Shown piece by piece: positions 32,940-45,268 of a stretch of 64,000 bases of DNA. Position numbers and translations under genes: made by a program. A model generated the notes under the pieces. That model was given only the letters and a program-made list of their open reading frames with translations. It had not been told where the DNA came from and ran no database searches. Source of the stretch: Margaritifera margaritifera (lineage: Eukaryota > Mollusca > Bivalvia > Unionida > Margaritiferidae); NCBI GenBank assembly GCA_029931535.1, contig JAQPZY010001610.1:3199501-3263500 (forward strand), written 5' to 3'. Within the stretch, counting starts at the first letter, position 1; each line of letters starts with the position of its first letter.

Positions 32940-35900
32940 AGATAGTCTGCTCAATAAGGCTATTTCTGGAGGATACTGCATAACAAACGCCCTTTACTGG
33001 ATTTTCCACAATAAATGCCTGTTAATAATCACACCTACAAGTGTTTGATTTTCGATTTTATTTAATTTAGTTCTCTGAACAAATATAATAACATATTCTC
33101 TAATTTCTTTATTTTTTGCCTTCATCGATTTGTCATACAGTTAGTTGTTTCTGTGTTTAATTGCATTTTGTTGGTCTGTCTCTCTGTCTGACTGTCTGTC
33201 TGTCTCTCTCCTTGAATTTTATGTCTATTCTTGTACGGTTCAAGTCAAGCATCAAGCACTTCTGCAACACCCGTCTGCCTGGGTGATTGGGGTCAGAAAT
33301 CTGAAACAATATTTGCGATCTTTTGGTGTTTTTAATTATGGATAAACATTATTGCATTGGCAAAGGTACGCGAACTAATATCATGAACATATTAGTAAAG
33401 ATCCCACATTTACAAAGTTTTTAACTGATTTGTATGCAAAAATTAATTTCCATAAGAACAATTTATATGTTGCAATAGATGATTTAGATAAATTACTTCG
33501 CTGAGCTTGGATTACTGCGTCCTTTATTAGCTTGGATTACTGTGTCCTTTATGTTTCTTTATGATTTTACAGACTGTAATAGTAATCTTGTTAACTCAAA
33601 TTTGTGAATATGAATCTGTGGCTGCCAATTATTGGAGACTCTTCATTGCAATATATATGATGGAATCAGATATTGTTTGGTTGGGATTTTCATAGTTGAC
33701 AGAGAAGTTGGAATAATTTCTAGCCGAAGCATGATGGGCTTTGCTTTTATTTATCTAAACCTGAGGATTAAATACATCGAATGGCATCAGGGAAGTCGCA
33801 TGAAAGTGATACTTGCAGAACTACTTACATAAGGACGAAATACTTTGTATGGCAACATAAAGAACAAACCAACACGAGACGAAATAAATGCAGCACAGTT
33901 TAGTTGCCACAATGTTCCAAATACCTACCCATTATTCTCACCACCTACTCTTTACTTCCACTTCCTCGATCATTAAGGATTACGGGCAGGGGTGCTAATG
34001 TTCTGCATTGACATTGAACCAAAATATCTACGTCATCTGAAAATAATACATGCAAACTAGCAAATCTTTTATCCTCTCAGATAATGTATTTTAATTTACT
34101 TCTGATCTAGATTTTCTATTAATATCATATTATCTGAATCCAATCTGCAAATTGTATTCTATCACTCTCGCATACAGGTGATGAATTTAAAATGTAATGA
34201 GGCATCTTGTTTTAAATCCTAAAATTGTGCATATGCTTTCATGGATAGCTTACCTCTTTAATACCACATGATTTCAGAAACAGTCACGAGCCTTAAAAAT
34301 AAGATTGAAAGATAAAATACAACTGTCAATTATCTGTCATCGGAACTGTCGCAATATATATCCATAATTGGGCCATATATTTTGCAGGATGAAGTGGTCT
34401 ATCGATTTATATGTATGTTGTTTGAAAATAGCAGGGAAATAATTGTATATATTCTTGTTGTTATGGTAAATACATACAAAAGCCACATACACGTAGATTC
34501 CATGTGATCAAAACGAACTACAATCCAGGTAGTTGTATTCACTATTTCACTATGAAACAGATCTGGTGTTGTCGTTATAAAAAATAAATATATGTGGTAA
34601 TAATTCAATGCAGAAAAGAAAAAAAAAAGAATAGTCCAGTAGTAATCCAAAAGACTCGAACATACAGAGTGTTGTGTTAACACTGCAGCATGTGACAACG
34701 AAAGGTACCACTTCAAGTTAAGCCGGCTTTGCAGACCAAAATCTATGTGTGTCCCTCCACACCAGCTTTTAAAGAATATGAACTCGATTCATAAGAACAG
34801 CTGCAAAATTTGACAAAACACGGAGAGATAAAAATCTAAATGTGAGGCATGGTTTTTGATGACCGTAGTATTTTAATTTTAGTTAAATACTGACATTTCT
34901 TTAATTGCGTGGTAATACAGCTGTAACTGGTTACTTTTCATATTTACACTGCAGCCTTCCATAAGTCTAAGCTCTTTTACTTAAACATGCATGATGTCGA
35001 GTCACAATTGATTAGCGAGACTTTTTCTACAGTATAAACCGGATTATCTGAATTCGGTTGCGGGATAATGAATACGTTAATAGGCGCCGTCTTATTTGTT
35101 CTAGCACACATATTCTGATAAACTCACAGAAACAAAAGTGAGTGGATAATCTTCTAGTTGATATGAATGGATTAGGATAAATCTTGCCCACATTTATTTG
35201 AAGATATTTCATTATCAGACACCGATTGAATATTAGGATATATATTCATGGTGCCATTGGATCAGCTCTAGCTATAAAATAGTGAGGCTATTATTAGACA
35301 TCTTTTTATATATTGCGGTTACACAAAAAGTGTAAGTGTAACAAAAAATACTCCCTCCTGTTCACCCACTGTTATCCTTAACTGGCCCCTATGAAACGTT
35401 TCAGCCGCCTCGATATCCAGGCCTAATAAACAATGTCTGAATGGCAATGTCTTGGGTCATTTTTACATTGCAGCTATGTAATACGATATTTCTCAGTTTA
35501 ATCTAATTTATGTTTTAAAGAAGTGACATGGTCAATATATAGTCTAACAAAATCGATGTAGTTTAAAAATACTTTGGAGTTCATGATATCAATAATAATG
35601 ATTGATATAAGATTCGATTTTAGACAGAATGCCATGGAAAATAGTAATTACAATTTCTCGATTAATTTGACTTGTTCCTGCTTTGACAGAATGCCATGTG
35701 AAATTGTTATAAAAATTGTTGAAATATTGTTATTTCACAAGATAATTAAAAAAACCACGTAGATTAAAAAGATTCATCTTCATTACTGACAGCTGGAGAA
35801 GACGAGAGATGATGCGTCCAACTGATACACCTGCTTTAAACTACGCCACAGGTTTTGAAACTTTACTTCTGTAACTGAAAATTTAATTGATAGCAAGCAC

Positions 35901-36895
35901 AGCGCTTATGGCAATGCGTAAAATCTGAATAGTGGACCAGCTGAAAAACTATTGTTTCCGGTTTTCGATTTCCGGTTTCTCACGATTTACCCCGTAAAGC
36001 ACGTCAGCTGAGAATACAAATTTCAGAACAAGAATATTAAACAAGACAGAAAAGGCAATTTTTTTTCTATTACAAAATTTCAATTTGAATAATAATCTCA
36101 AAAATTAATAATCCACGCAAATGAGTTTACTTGGTACGGACGAAGCATGCGCACATGCAAAAGATTTCCATGGCGTTATGCGATATTGTATTTGTGGATT
36201 CCTTTAATGTATGGAGAACCATCAAGGCAGAACAAACATTGTCAATTTGTCTTGTCACAAGTCCTTTGTATATATTAGCTTTCCATCGTCATTTAAACTG
36301 ATATTTGCTAGCCCAGCTAATGCAGTAATGTTAATGTTCTCTAAACTTACTTCCGCGGTAAGACCAGCAAAACACGCTTACATTCTATGTATGATCTATG
36401 CAAAAGTAAACTTTCAAAGCGGCTCGTTTTTGAGAAAAATTATATTGTAAAAACCCACTTGAACAATCAGGCAGGTGAGAATGCCCCGTTTGCATCCGAC
36501 AGTACCCGTGCGGCGACAACAATACAATGAAAATGGTTTAAGGTTCAAACCTACTATTGCGTAAAATTTATCCATACCGGGGATTCTTTTGAAAAAATTA
36601 ATTATTTTCAGCAAATCAGTGACCTTCATTCTATTAAATATAGAATTTAATATTCCACTACACATAGGATGGTTCCGTAACTCATAAAATAATTAGTTCT
36701 TTTGGAACTAAATTCAGATTGTACTATCATAATAATTATTCAGAGCCATCAGCGTGTTTCATCAAAACCTGCAAAAGCATCGTTATCTCAGAATTACGTT
36801 TTATAAATATCCAGGAATTTGTTTTAATTTGGGAGTCCCTTGTAATTATAAATCGGACAAATTTTCACCAAAGAATACCCCCCTCCGAAACTTCT
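32939..36895. other. Long gene-poor unique stretch
   Basis: No recognised gene or large repeat. There is a 24-bp duplication (GCTTGGATTACTGYGTCCTTTAT) at 33506-33552. A diverged duplication containing GACAGAATGCCATG occurs at 35621 and 35687, and two TTCCGG/TTTCCGG (ETS-like) sites lie near 35955-35975. Short frames at 33632-33832, 34399-34716, 36211-36450 and 36414-36665 show no recognisable domain. I cannot exclude small exons here. Confidence 0.4.
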
Positions 36896-36896
<1 letters not shown>

Positions 36897-36985
<89 letters not shown>

Positions 36986-37052
36986 TTGCGTGTGTGTGTG
37001 TGTGCGTGTGCGTGTGTGTTTGCGTGCGTGTGTGTGTGTGTGTGTGTGTGTA
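36897..37052. repeat. (TA)n(TG)n compound microsatellite
   Basis: About 32 TA dinucleotides followed by TG dinucleotides with CG interruptions. The 75-108 codon frames here are artefacts. Confidence 0.98.
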
Positions 37053-37214
37053 TTTTGGTTTCCGTGTGGAAGCAAAATAAATGACAACGCACATTGCATT
37101 AGGACGAGCAAAGGGAGGTAATCGTTAGCATTATATATGCCTACAGTCGATATAAAATATTACATTGCTTTCGGTTTTCAAAAATATTACTCAACGTCAT
37201 TGTAGCATAAAATC

Positions 37215-37495
37215 AACAGCATTTGCCTTTCTTCCTTTGGAAGTGCAAGTTTGGCAATTGTTTATATGAGAGGTGTCCATGCATAATGATTTCTTGTCTT
37301 CCTTTAGAGGTGCAAGTCTGGCAATTGGGTACATGAGAGGTGTGCGTGATTAATGATTTCTTTTCTTCTTTTAGAGGTGCAAGTCTGGCAATTGTGTAAA
37401 TGCGAGGTGTGCATTTATAATGATTTACTTTCTTCCTTTTGAGGGGGATGTCTGGCAATTGTTTATATGAGAGGTTTACCTGTACAAAGATTGCC
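37215..37495. repeat. Minisatellite of about 67 bp, four units
   Basis: Units contain TTAGAGGTGCAAGTCTGGCA, ATTGTGTA, ATGAGAGGTGTGC and TAATGATTTCTTTTCTTC. The segment TTTCTTCTTTTAG before GAGGTGCAAG looks like a splice acceptor, but no exon follows. Confidence 0.9.
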
Positions 37496-37499
37496 ATAG

Positions 37500-37825
37500 A
37501 AAAGGGAAGTAAATCTTGGAACCCACTGTTCCTTCTTCACATGCTTCAGTTTTCACCACTTTTAAGAAACCAAGCGGTCCCTTTCGGCGTTAATGAAGTC
37601 TTAAGTTTATAATTTTTGTCAATTATCAAGGGAAAATGTTTCGTCGACCAATTGCGTCATTGTACACTAGACGCAAAAAATCCACCCGTAAGAAAATCAG
37701 GCAAACATTTGAGAAATTGATGAAGATTCGGTGAATATCAGAAGAATTTTTTAAAATTATAAATAATTTGCTTAATTAAAGAACCAAGATACCGAACTTA
37801 ACAGATAGTGATTATGTGACCTCTT
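37500..37825. other. Gene-free unique stretch
   Basis: No supported feature. Confidence 0.5.
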
Positions 37826-37829
37826 TAAG

Positions 37830-38012
37830 TGGTCTAGTTTCTTTCAAGTACATGTAACTTCTTTTAGTGGTCCAGTTTCTTTTAAGTACATGTAACCTCT
37901 TTTAGTAGTCCTGTTTCTTCCAAGTACATGTACCCTCTTTTAGTGTTCCATTTTCTTTCAAACACATGTAAACTCTTTTAGTCTTCCAGTTTCTTTCAAG
38001 TACATGTAACCT
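37830..38012. repeat. 38-bp minisatellite, about five units
   Basis: The unit is ACCTCTTTTAGTGGTCCAGT plus TTCTTTCAAGTACATGTA, with moderate divergence. Confidence 0.93.
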
Positions 38013-38189
38013 ATTTGACAATACCGTTAGAGATATTTCAGTCTCAAAGCTACACTTGTTTCTTCCATAACCTTTCATAATTGCAATTATCAAGTTCCGC
38101 TTTTCAAAGTCGAGAATTAATAATCATACATGTATCCGCTTTGAATTTATGACAGATATATTTTAGAATGTATGACATATTTTTTTGGA

Positions 38190-38515
38190 CCTGCTTTAGT
38201 GAGGACACCCTATAACATAAAGTTTACGACACAGTTTATGAGGATACCCGATGACATAAAGTTTACGACACAGTTTATGAGGACACCCTATAACATAAAG
38301 TTTACGACACAGTTTATGAGGATACCCTATGACATAAAGTTTATGACTCATTTAGTGGGAATACCCTATGGCAAAGTTTACGAGTCAGCGAGGATACCGC
38401 ATGGCATACAAATTTACAACGCGGTGAGTATACCCTACGACATTAAGTTTACGACTCAGTGATGATACCGTATGACATAAAGTTTACGGCTCAGTTAGTG
38501 AGGATACCTATGACA
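38190..38515. repeat. 39-bp minisatellite, about eight units
   Basis: The unit is GAGGATACCCTATGACATAA plus AGTTTACGACACAGTTTAT. The first units are regular and keep a frame open (13 aa repeat); the last are eroded. Confidence 0.94.
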
Positions 38516-39075
38516 CAAGATATCTCGTATTTCTAGATCAATGGACTATTTTCATGTCAGGAACTAATATATAATAATTGATATAATCTGCCTCTCTGAC
38601 TTTGTTTTGTTATCGCTTGCTTTTGGTCCTTAAATGGATTGTAAAGTCCAAGAAAGTTGATCCTCGCACCAGATCTACTGGAAATCCTCAAACGTTGCCT
38701 TCTCTGTTTGTCGTAGAATCTTCACAAAAAAATTATCATTTGTTTAAATGTCAGGTAACACAATAAATATAAACTTCAGTATTGAAACTTGCATGAATTC
38801 ATATGAAATACAGTATTGAAACTTGCATGAATAAATATAAAATACAGTATTAAAACTTGCATGAATAAATATATATAACACCTCTATATGAAATATTTAT
38901 TTATCCGGCATTTTACTGAATGTGAATTTATTAGAAAATGATAATATTGCTGGGCCGTTGTGTCATGAAATGACTGAAATTGTTACACTGAAGCGAAAAC
39001 AAAACCTGTCAAGTCAGCAGGTTTGGTATTTTGTCGACGATTAATATATTGTCATCCAAGTTTGTTTCTAAATAA
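38516..39075. repeat. Small triplication of about 41 bp within unique sequence
   Basis: AATACAGTATTGAAACTTGC followed by ATGAATAAATATA is repeated about three times at 38775-38875. Nothing else is seen. Confidence 0.8.
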
Positions 39076-39079
39076 TTCA

Positions 39080-39565
39080 AGTGAAATCTGTATATAGCAT
39101 ATACACTCCTGTACAAAGTGACATCTGTATACAGCATATACACTCCTGTACAAAGTGACATCTGTATACAGCATATACACTCCTGTACAAAGTGACATCT
39201 GTATATAGCATATACACTCCTGTACAAAGTGACATCTGTATACAGCATATACACTCCTGTACAAAGTGACATCTGTATACAGCATATACACTCCTGTACA
39301 AAGTGACATCTGTATACAGCATATACACTCCTGTACAAAGTGAAATCTGTATACAGCATATACACTCCTGTACAAAGTGACATCTGTATACAGCATATAC
39401 ACTCCTGTACAAAGTGACATCTGTATACAGCATATACACTCCTGTACAAAGTGACATCTGTATACAGCATATACACTCCTGTACAAAGTGACATCTGTAT
39501 ATAGCATATACACTCCTGTACAAAGTGAAATCTGTATACAACATATACACTCCTGTACAAAGTGG
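39080..39565. repeat. 37-bp minisatellite, 13 units, very uniform
   Basis: The unit is GTGACATCTGTATACAGCAT plus ATACACTCCTGTACAAA. Units are almost identical, so the array is young or strongly homogenised. The unit lacks stops in the minus frames, so three overlapping minus-strand frames of 183-203 codons run through (YRCHFVQECICCIQMSLCTG...). These are artefacts. Confidence 0.98.
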
Positions 39566-40065
39566 GAGGCAATAAAAAATGACATAAAATTTAAGAAACT
39601 CAATGACGAATGTGTTTAAAAAAACTTCAGCAAAAGGAGTCTTTCTTCTGAAAGTACAGTTACAACTAGTCGTGAGATTCCACATCATACATCAAATAAT
39701 GCATGAAATCATACATGCTTGAGATCTTAATTTCAAATGCGATTGTAAAAAAATCAAAGCATCGACTGCAATACCGTTTTATTTGTACATAATGAAACAA
39801 AACCACTCTCCGACTTCGAAAACAAATTTGTTTTCCATCGTCGAAAGGACGAATTTCAAACATTAATAAATTTATTCCATTATGGATTTTCTTTTCAAGT
39901 GACCATTCATTGGTATATTTATTCACCTTGCATTGCCATTGGCTTGTTGACAGTATTACGTATTCTACCTAAACTTAAGAAAGTGACCTTTGCGATAATA
40001 GCATCAAAAATGCATTTTAATTGTCAAAGTAAATTTAAGTCATCATTATATATCTTTACCACTCA
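39566..40065. other. Unique stretch, one unrecognised frame
   Basis: The minus-strand frame 39666-39926 (86 aa, basic/aromatic) matches nothing known to me. No promoter or splice context supports it. Confidence 0.35.
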
Positions 40066-40069
40066 ACTG

Positions 40070-40420
40070 CTTTAAAACGGAGACGTGTTGAGGACCTCCT
40101 ATGTATGATATCCCTTTAGCACTCAACTACTGTAAAACGGAGACGTGTCGTGGATCTCCTATGCCTGATGTCCCTTTAGCATTCAAATGCTTAATACGGA
40201 GACGTTGTGAGGACCTCATATGTCTGATGTCCCTTTAGCACTCAACTACTGTAAAACGGAGACGTGTCGTGGATCTCCTATGCCTGATGTCCCTTTAGCA
40301 TTCAAATGCTTAATACGTAGACGTGGTGAGGACTTCGTATGTCTGATGTCCCTTTAGCACTCAACAACTGTAAAACGGAGACGTTTTGTGGACCTCCTAT
40401 GCCTGATGTCCCTTTTAAGA
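40070..40420. repeat. 60-bp minisatellite, about six units, alternating subtypes
   Basis: The unit is CACTCAACTACTGTAAAACG, GAGACGTGTCGTGGATCTCC, TATGCCTGATGTCCCTTTAG. A second subtype (CATTCAAATGCTTAATACGG) alternates with it in the middle of the array, giving a roughly 120-bp higher-order period. Confidence 0.93.
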
Positions 40421-40625
40421 GCGAATAGTACTGCTCGCTCTGTTTGGTACATAGTTGTAGTTTACAATAGTAACTTCAACATGCCTTGAGTCAGAGGAAT
40501 ACGAAATGACTATAGATTTAGAGAGAAATAATTACTGGGTCGGCAATTGAGTGTGTCCGTTATGCATGAATACATATATTCACGACTAAATGCAATCCCA
40601 TTGTGGGGATGTGCGCTTACTCAAG

Positions 40626-40700
40626 ACAGTATGTGGCTTGGTGCTTGCAGACAAGTTGACAGGTGCCATATCTCACGGACGCAGGTTTGATTCTCAAAAA
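40626..40700 (+). ncRNA. tRNA-like Pol III promoter pair, possible SINE head
   Basis: TGGCTTGGTGC at 40634-40644 resembles the tRNA A box (TRGCNNARYGG). GGTTTGATTCT at 40684-40694 resembles the B box (GGTTCGANTCC). They are 39 bp apart and the sequence between is moderately GC-rich. There is no complete cloverleaf that I can fold convincingly, so a tRNA-derived SINE or tRNA relic is likelier than an active tRNA gene. No 3' tail or target duplication was identified. Confidence 0.45.
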
Positions 40701-41098
40701 TGACGAATTTTTATTGCTGTACTTCCCAGTTAGCGTCTACGCGCATCAGGTCCAAAGTTGGTCAGACGCTTGATCCGCAATACAACACCTGAGGCTACGA
40801 AATTTGACAAAAACGGGAGTTAAATCGTTTCATAATTTGTTCAACAGGCTAAGGAAAGACAATTTAAAAGAACTAACTATAGGTTCGTAAGCCGCCTGAA
40901 AATGGATTAAAGTCCACCTAAACTATTTGCCCAGGATTAGTTTATATTTTCAGTTACCAGCTTGGAGAATAATACCTTTGACAAAAAAGAAATTTGTGCA
41001 TACAAATCTCTTGGGGCTTGTAAATATTTCTAGGAAGCGTATGTACAGAAGATAAACAGGAGGTTTAAAAGTGATGAAAATAGTATGTACTAGTGTAG
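40701..41098. other. Gene-free stretch downstream of the tRNA-like motif
   Basis: This could include the body of a SINE (for example the block GCGCATCAGGTCCAAAGTTG). It cannot be assigned from one copy. Confidence 0.35.
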
Positions 41099-41104
41099 GC
41101 CCAA

Positions 41105-41522
41105 TCTATGGCATTGATGTCTAAGCTATGGCATTGATGTCTAAGCTATGGCATTGATGTCCAAGCTATGGCATTGATGTCCAAGCTATGGCATTGATGT
41201 CCAAGCTAAGGTATTTCATTGATGTCCAAGCTAAGGTATGGCATTGATGTCCAAGCTATGGCATTGATGTCCAAGCTAAGATATGGCATTGATGTCCAAG
41301 CTAAGATATGGCATTGCTGTCCAAGCTATGGCATTAATGTCCAAACTATGGCATTGATGTCCAAGCTAAGATATGGCATTGATGTCCAAGCTAAGGTATG
41401 GCATTGATGTCCAAGCTATGGCATTGATGTCCAAGCTATTGCATTTATGTCCAAGCTATGACATTGATGTCAAAACTAAGGTATGGCATTGATGTCCAAG
41501 CTATGGCATTGATGTCCAAGAG
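41105..41522. repeat. 20/25-bp minisatellite, about 19 units
   Basis: The short unit is GCATTGATGTCCAAGCTATG (20 bp). A longer form adds AAGGT or AAGAT (25 bp). The two forms are interspersed. Confidence 0.95.
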
Positions 41523-41679
41523 TGTTTATAAGACTTCGATATCTTGGACAATTGCAATATGTTAGGTGGATAATTGCTTGAACAGTAATTTTATACAGAA
41601 CCAATCGCATATAATTTCTCTTGATAGTGTTACAATATTTTGTTGTTTTTATTTTGTTTAACTTTTAAGGATGCTCATT

Positions 41680-42641
41680 ATCATCATCAGCATCATATTT
41701 ATCATTATCATTATCATCATCAGCATCATATTTATCATTATCATTATCATCATCAGCATCATATTTATCATTATCATTATCATCATCAGCATCATATTTA
41801 TCATTATCATTATCATCATCAGCATCATATTTATCATTATCATTATCATCAGCAGCATCATATTTATCATTATCATTATCATCAGCAGCATCATATTTAT
41901 CATTATCATTATCATCATCATCATCATCATATTTATCATTATCATTATCATCATCAGCATCATATTTATCATTATCATTATCATCAGCAGCATCATATTT
42001 ATCATTATCATTATCATCATCAGCATCATATTTATAATTATCATTATCATCATCAGCATCATATTTATCATTATCATCATCAGCATCATATCTGTCATTA
42101 TCATTATCATCATCAGCATCATATTTATCATTATCATCATCATCATCATATTTATCATTATCATTATCATCATCATCATCATCATATTTATCATTATCAT
42201 TATCATCATCATCATCATATTTATCATTATCATTATCAGCAGCAGCATCATATTTATCATTATCATCATCAGCATCATATTTATCATTATCATTATCATT
42301 ATCATCATCATATTTATCATTATCATTATCATCATCATCATCATCATATTTATCATTATCATTATCATCAGCAGCATCATATTTATCATTATCATTATCA
42401 TCATCAGCATCATATTTATCATTATCATTATCATTATCATCATCATATTTATCATTATCATTATCATCATCAGCATCATATTTATCATTATCATTATCAT
42501 CATCAGCATCATATCTATCATTATCATTATCATCAGCAGCATCATATCTATCATTATCATTATCATTATCATCATCTGCATCATATCTATCATTATCATT
42601 ATCATCAGCAGCATCATATTTATCATTATCATTATCATCAA
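41680..42641. repeat. ATC/ATT compound array with 36-bp period, about 27 units
   Basis: Triplets are arranged in a higher unit of about 36 bp, TCATCATCAGCATCATATTT plus ATCATTATCATTATCA. Units vary by whole triplets (6 or 9 bp). Because all changes keep multiples of three, four long frames stay open on both strands: His/Tyr-rich (352 codons), Ile-rich (324), Met/Ile-rich (327) and Asp/Asn-rich (335). None has a domain and all are repeat artefacts. Confidence 0.97.
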
Positions 42642-42774
42642 TTGAATAACTTATTACTGAGTATTCTTTCAATGAGACAAAAATTCAAAATCCTGTAACC
42701 TTAAACACAATTTTGCTAAATGGCCCCATTTGGAAAGTAAAGATTATCTTTTCCTATCTTATCTTAAAACTTCT

Positions 42775-43370
42775 TTTGAAATTTCACTATAATACAAGTG
42801 CTTTGTACCTTTTTGAAATTTCAGTATAATACATGTACTTTGTACCTTTTTGAAATTTCAGTATAATACAAGTACTTTGTACCTTTTTGAAATTTCAGTA
42901 TAATACATGTACTTTGTACCTTTTTGAAATTTCAGTATAATACATGTACTTTGTACCTTTTTGAAATTTCAGTACAATACATGTACTTTGTTTCTTTTTA
43001 AAATTTCAGTATAATACATGTACTTTGTACCTTTTTGAAATTTCAGTACAATACAAGTACTTTGTACCTTTTTAAAATTTCAGTATAATACATGTACTTT
43101 GTACCTTTTTGAAATTTCAGTATAATACATATACTTTGTACCTTTTTGAAATTTCAGTATAATACATGTACTTTGTTTCTTTTTGAAATATCAGTATAAT
43201 ACATGTACTTTGTACCTTTTTGAAATTTCAGTATAATACAAGTACTTTGTACCTTTTGAAATTTCAGTATAATACATGTACTTTATACCTTTTTGAGATT
43301 TCAGTATAATACATGTACTTTGTACCTTTTTGAAATTTCAGTATAATACATGTACTTTGTACCTTTTTGC
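42775..43370. repeat. 37-bp minisatellite, 16 units
   Basis: The unit is TTTTTGAAATTTCAGTATAA plus TACATGTACTTTGTACC. Each unit has a T-rich stretch ending in CAG, acceptor-like, and a GTACTTTGTAC imperfect palindrome. Confidence 0.97.
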
Positions 43371-44110
43371 ACACATAGCTATCTATGTTACTTTTCCTAT
43401 ATCTAAACACAAACGTATGGAGCTAAAATATGTGTGTGTGCTCATTTCAAGCTATGGACCTCGTAGACAGTCGAAGCTAGTCACGCATGCGCAAGTCAAA
43501 TGGAAAGTGTAGTGTTCTTAAGCCTGTATAATAATACTATATTCTTCATCTATAAAGGAGAGAAATATGTTTCCCATTAGCACGGTCAACAGGAAAGTTC
43601 GTCCAGTATTTTTCTGAGACGCGGTCGGTTTTCCCTTAATTTATCCAAACCTAAAGCCGCATAAAAGATTCTTGGGAACCATATTTCTTTTCCCAATACA
43701 TTTTTTTTAAAATAATAATTCCAATTGACGATCAGTGCGGTTAAGAAAGAATAAAGATAGTATTTTGTATAGTTGACTATCCCAAAAAGTGATACATATC
43801 GACTGCATCACCACATCAAGTCAACCACAATGGTTCATACTCAATTAAATTGAAGGTAGAACACACAATAAAATCCTTTAAATAATCCAATAAAATTATT
43901 TTCTCTTAAATTATACCTTTTCGCCTTATTTAACCATTTTTAAAAAAATACAAAGCAGGTTAAGCCGTGTCTGTTTGATGTTATTACTGTCATTAACACT
44001 AACTCGAGGTAACTCCAAAACCTATCGAGTTATCGCACAGATTCTTGTATACTATTTTTTAATTATTAATTTTTTTAGGAACACTTGAATGGGCACAAAA
44101 TAATTTTGGT
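43371..44110. other. Gene-free unique stretch
   Basis: No supported feature; the short frame 43330-43512 begins in the minisatellite. Confidence 0.5.
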
Positions 44111-44119
44111 ATCCAAAAC

Positions 44120-44272
44120 TTATACCACACAGGTAATCAATTATAACATAAAATCTTTATATCACGATGTAAAATTAAGTTTGATTATTTCCTTATGCCA
44201 CACAGGTAATCAATTATAACATAAAATCTTTATATCACGATGTAAAATTAAGCTTGATCATTTCCTTCCAAA
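44120..44272. repeat. Recent direct duplication of about 76 bp
   Basis: CCACACAGGTAATCAATTAT and the following AACATAAAATCTTTATATCA, CGATGTAAAATTAAG, TTGAT..TTTCCTT occur twice, nearly identical, with no gap. Confidence 0.93.
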
Positions 44273-44615
44273 ATGTATACATCTTTCGTCCGTAAATGTA
44301 GGAGTCAAAAGTAACAAACGGCCCTGTTCCGTAGAACTATTCAAACATTACATCGATTGCAGTTAATTTTTGTCTCGAGTAAACAACATTTACATGTCTT
44401 CTGGTGAGTTCACATAACTATCGGCATTTCCCTGTTGTATGGAACAGAACTATAAAGATGATAACCAATTCATAACTGGAAAATATATAGCCCAATTACT
44501 GATACAAGCTTTGACAGCTGTAAAGATATACAGACTTATTTTACATGCAAGTCTCCTTTCTAAAGCCACATTGTTGTTGGTTGAAAGTCGTGATCCCTAT
44601 GTAAATATCGGTAAC
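44273..44615. other. Unique stretch before the 34-bp array
   Basis: A 76-codon plus frame (44439-44669) runs into the array. Its unique part (about 50 aa) shows no recognised motif. Confidence 0.4.
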
Positions 44616-44619
44616 ATAC

Positions 44620-45268
44620 AAGTCAAAATCACTATGAAAATATCAGTAACAAAAAGTCATGATCACTAGGAAAATATTAGTAACACAAAGTCATGATCGC
44701 TAGGAAAATATAAGTAACAAAGAGTCATGATCACTATAAAAATATCAGAAGCACAAATTTATGATCACTATGAAAATATCAGTAACAAAAATTCATGATC
44801 ACCATGAAAATATCAGTAACAAAAATTTATGATCACTATGAAAATATCAGTAACAAAAATTTATGATCACTATAAAAATATCAGTAGCAAAAATTTATGA
44901 TCACTATGAAAATATCAGTAACAAAAATTCATGATCACTATGAAAATATCAGTAACAAAAATTCATGATCACTATGAAAATATCAGTAAAAAGAATTCAT
45001 GATCACTATGAAAATATCAGTAAAAAGAATTCATGATCACTATGAAAATATCAGTAAAAAGAATTCATGATCACTATGAAAATATCAGTAAAAAGAATTC
45101 ATGATCACTATGAAAATATAAGTAACAAGAATTCATGATCACTATGAAAATATCAGTAACAAGAATTCATGATCACTATGAAAATATCAGTAACAAGAAT
45201 TCATGATCACTATGAAAATATAAGTAACAAGAATTCATGATCAGTATGAAAATATCAGTAACAAAAAG
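44620..45268. repeat. 34-bp minisatellite, about 19 units
   Basis: The unit is TATGAAAATATCAGTAACAA plus AAATTCATGATCAC. Subtypes are ordered along the array: AAATTTATG, then AAAAAGAATTCATG, then ACAAGAATTCATG. Confidence 0.97.

Noticed and set aside
36897..37052. Z-DNA-forming (TG)n as a regulatory element
   Set aside because: Plausible physically, but the window has many such tracts and nothing links this one to a gene.
39009..39688. Three overlapping Cys-rich minus-strand frames of 183-203 codons
   Set aside because: They are the same 37-bp unit read in rotating frames; the apparent cysteine repeats are not a protein.
41640..42698. 352-codon His/Tyr-rich protein and its antisense Asp/Asn-rich frame
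   Set aside because: All frames remain open only because the array is made of ATC/ATT triplets; no domain or non-repetitive part is present.
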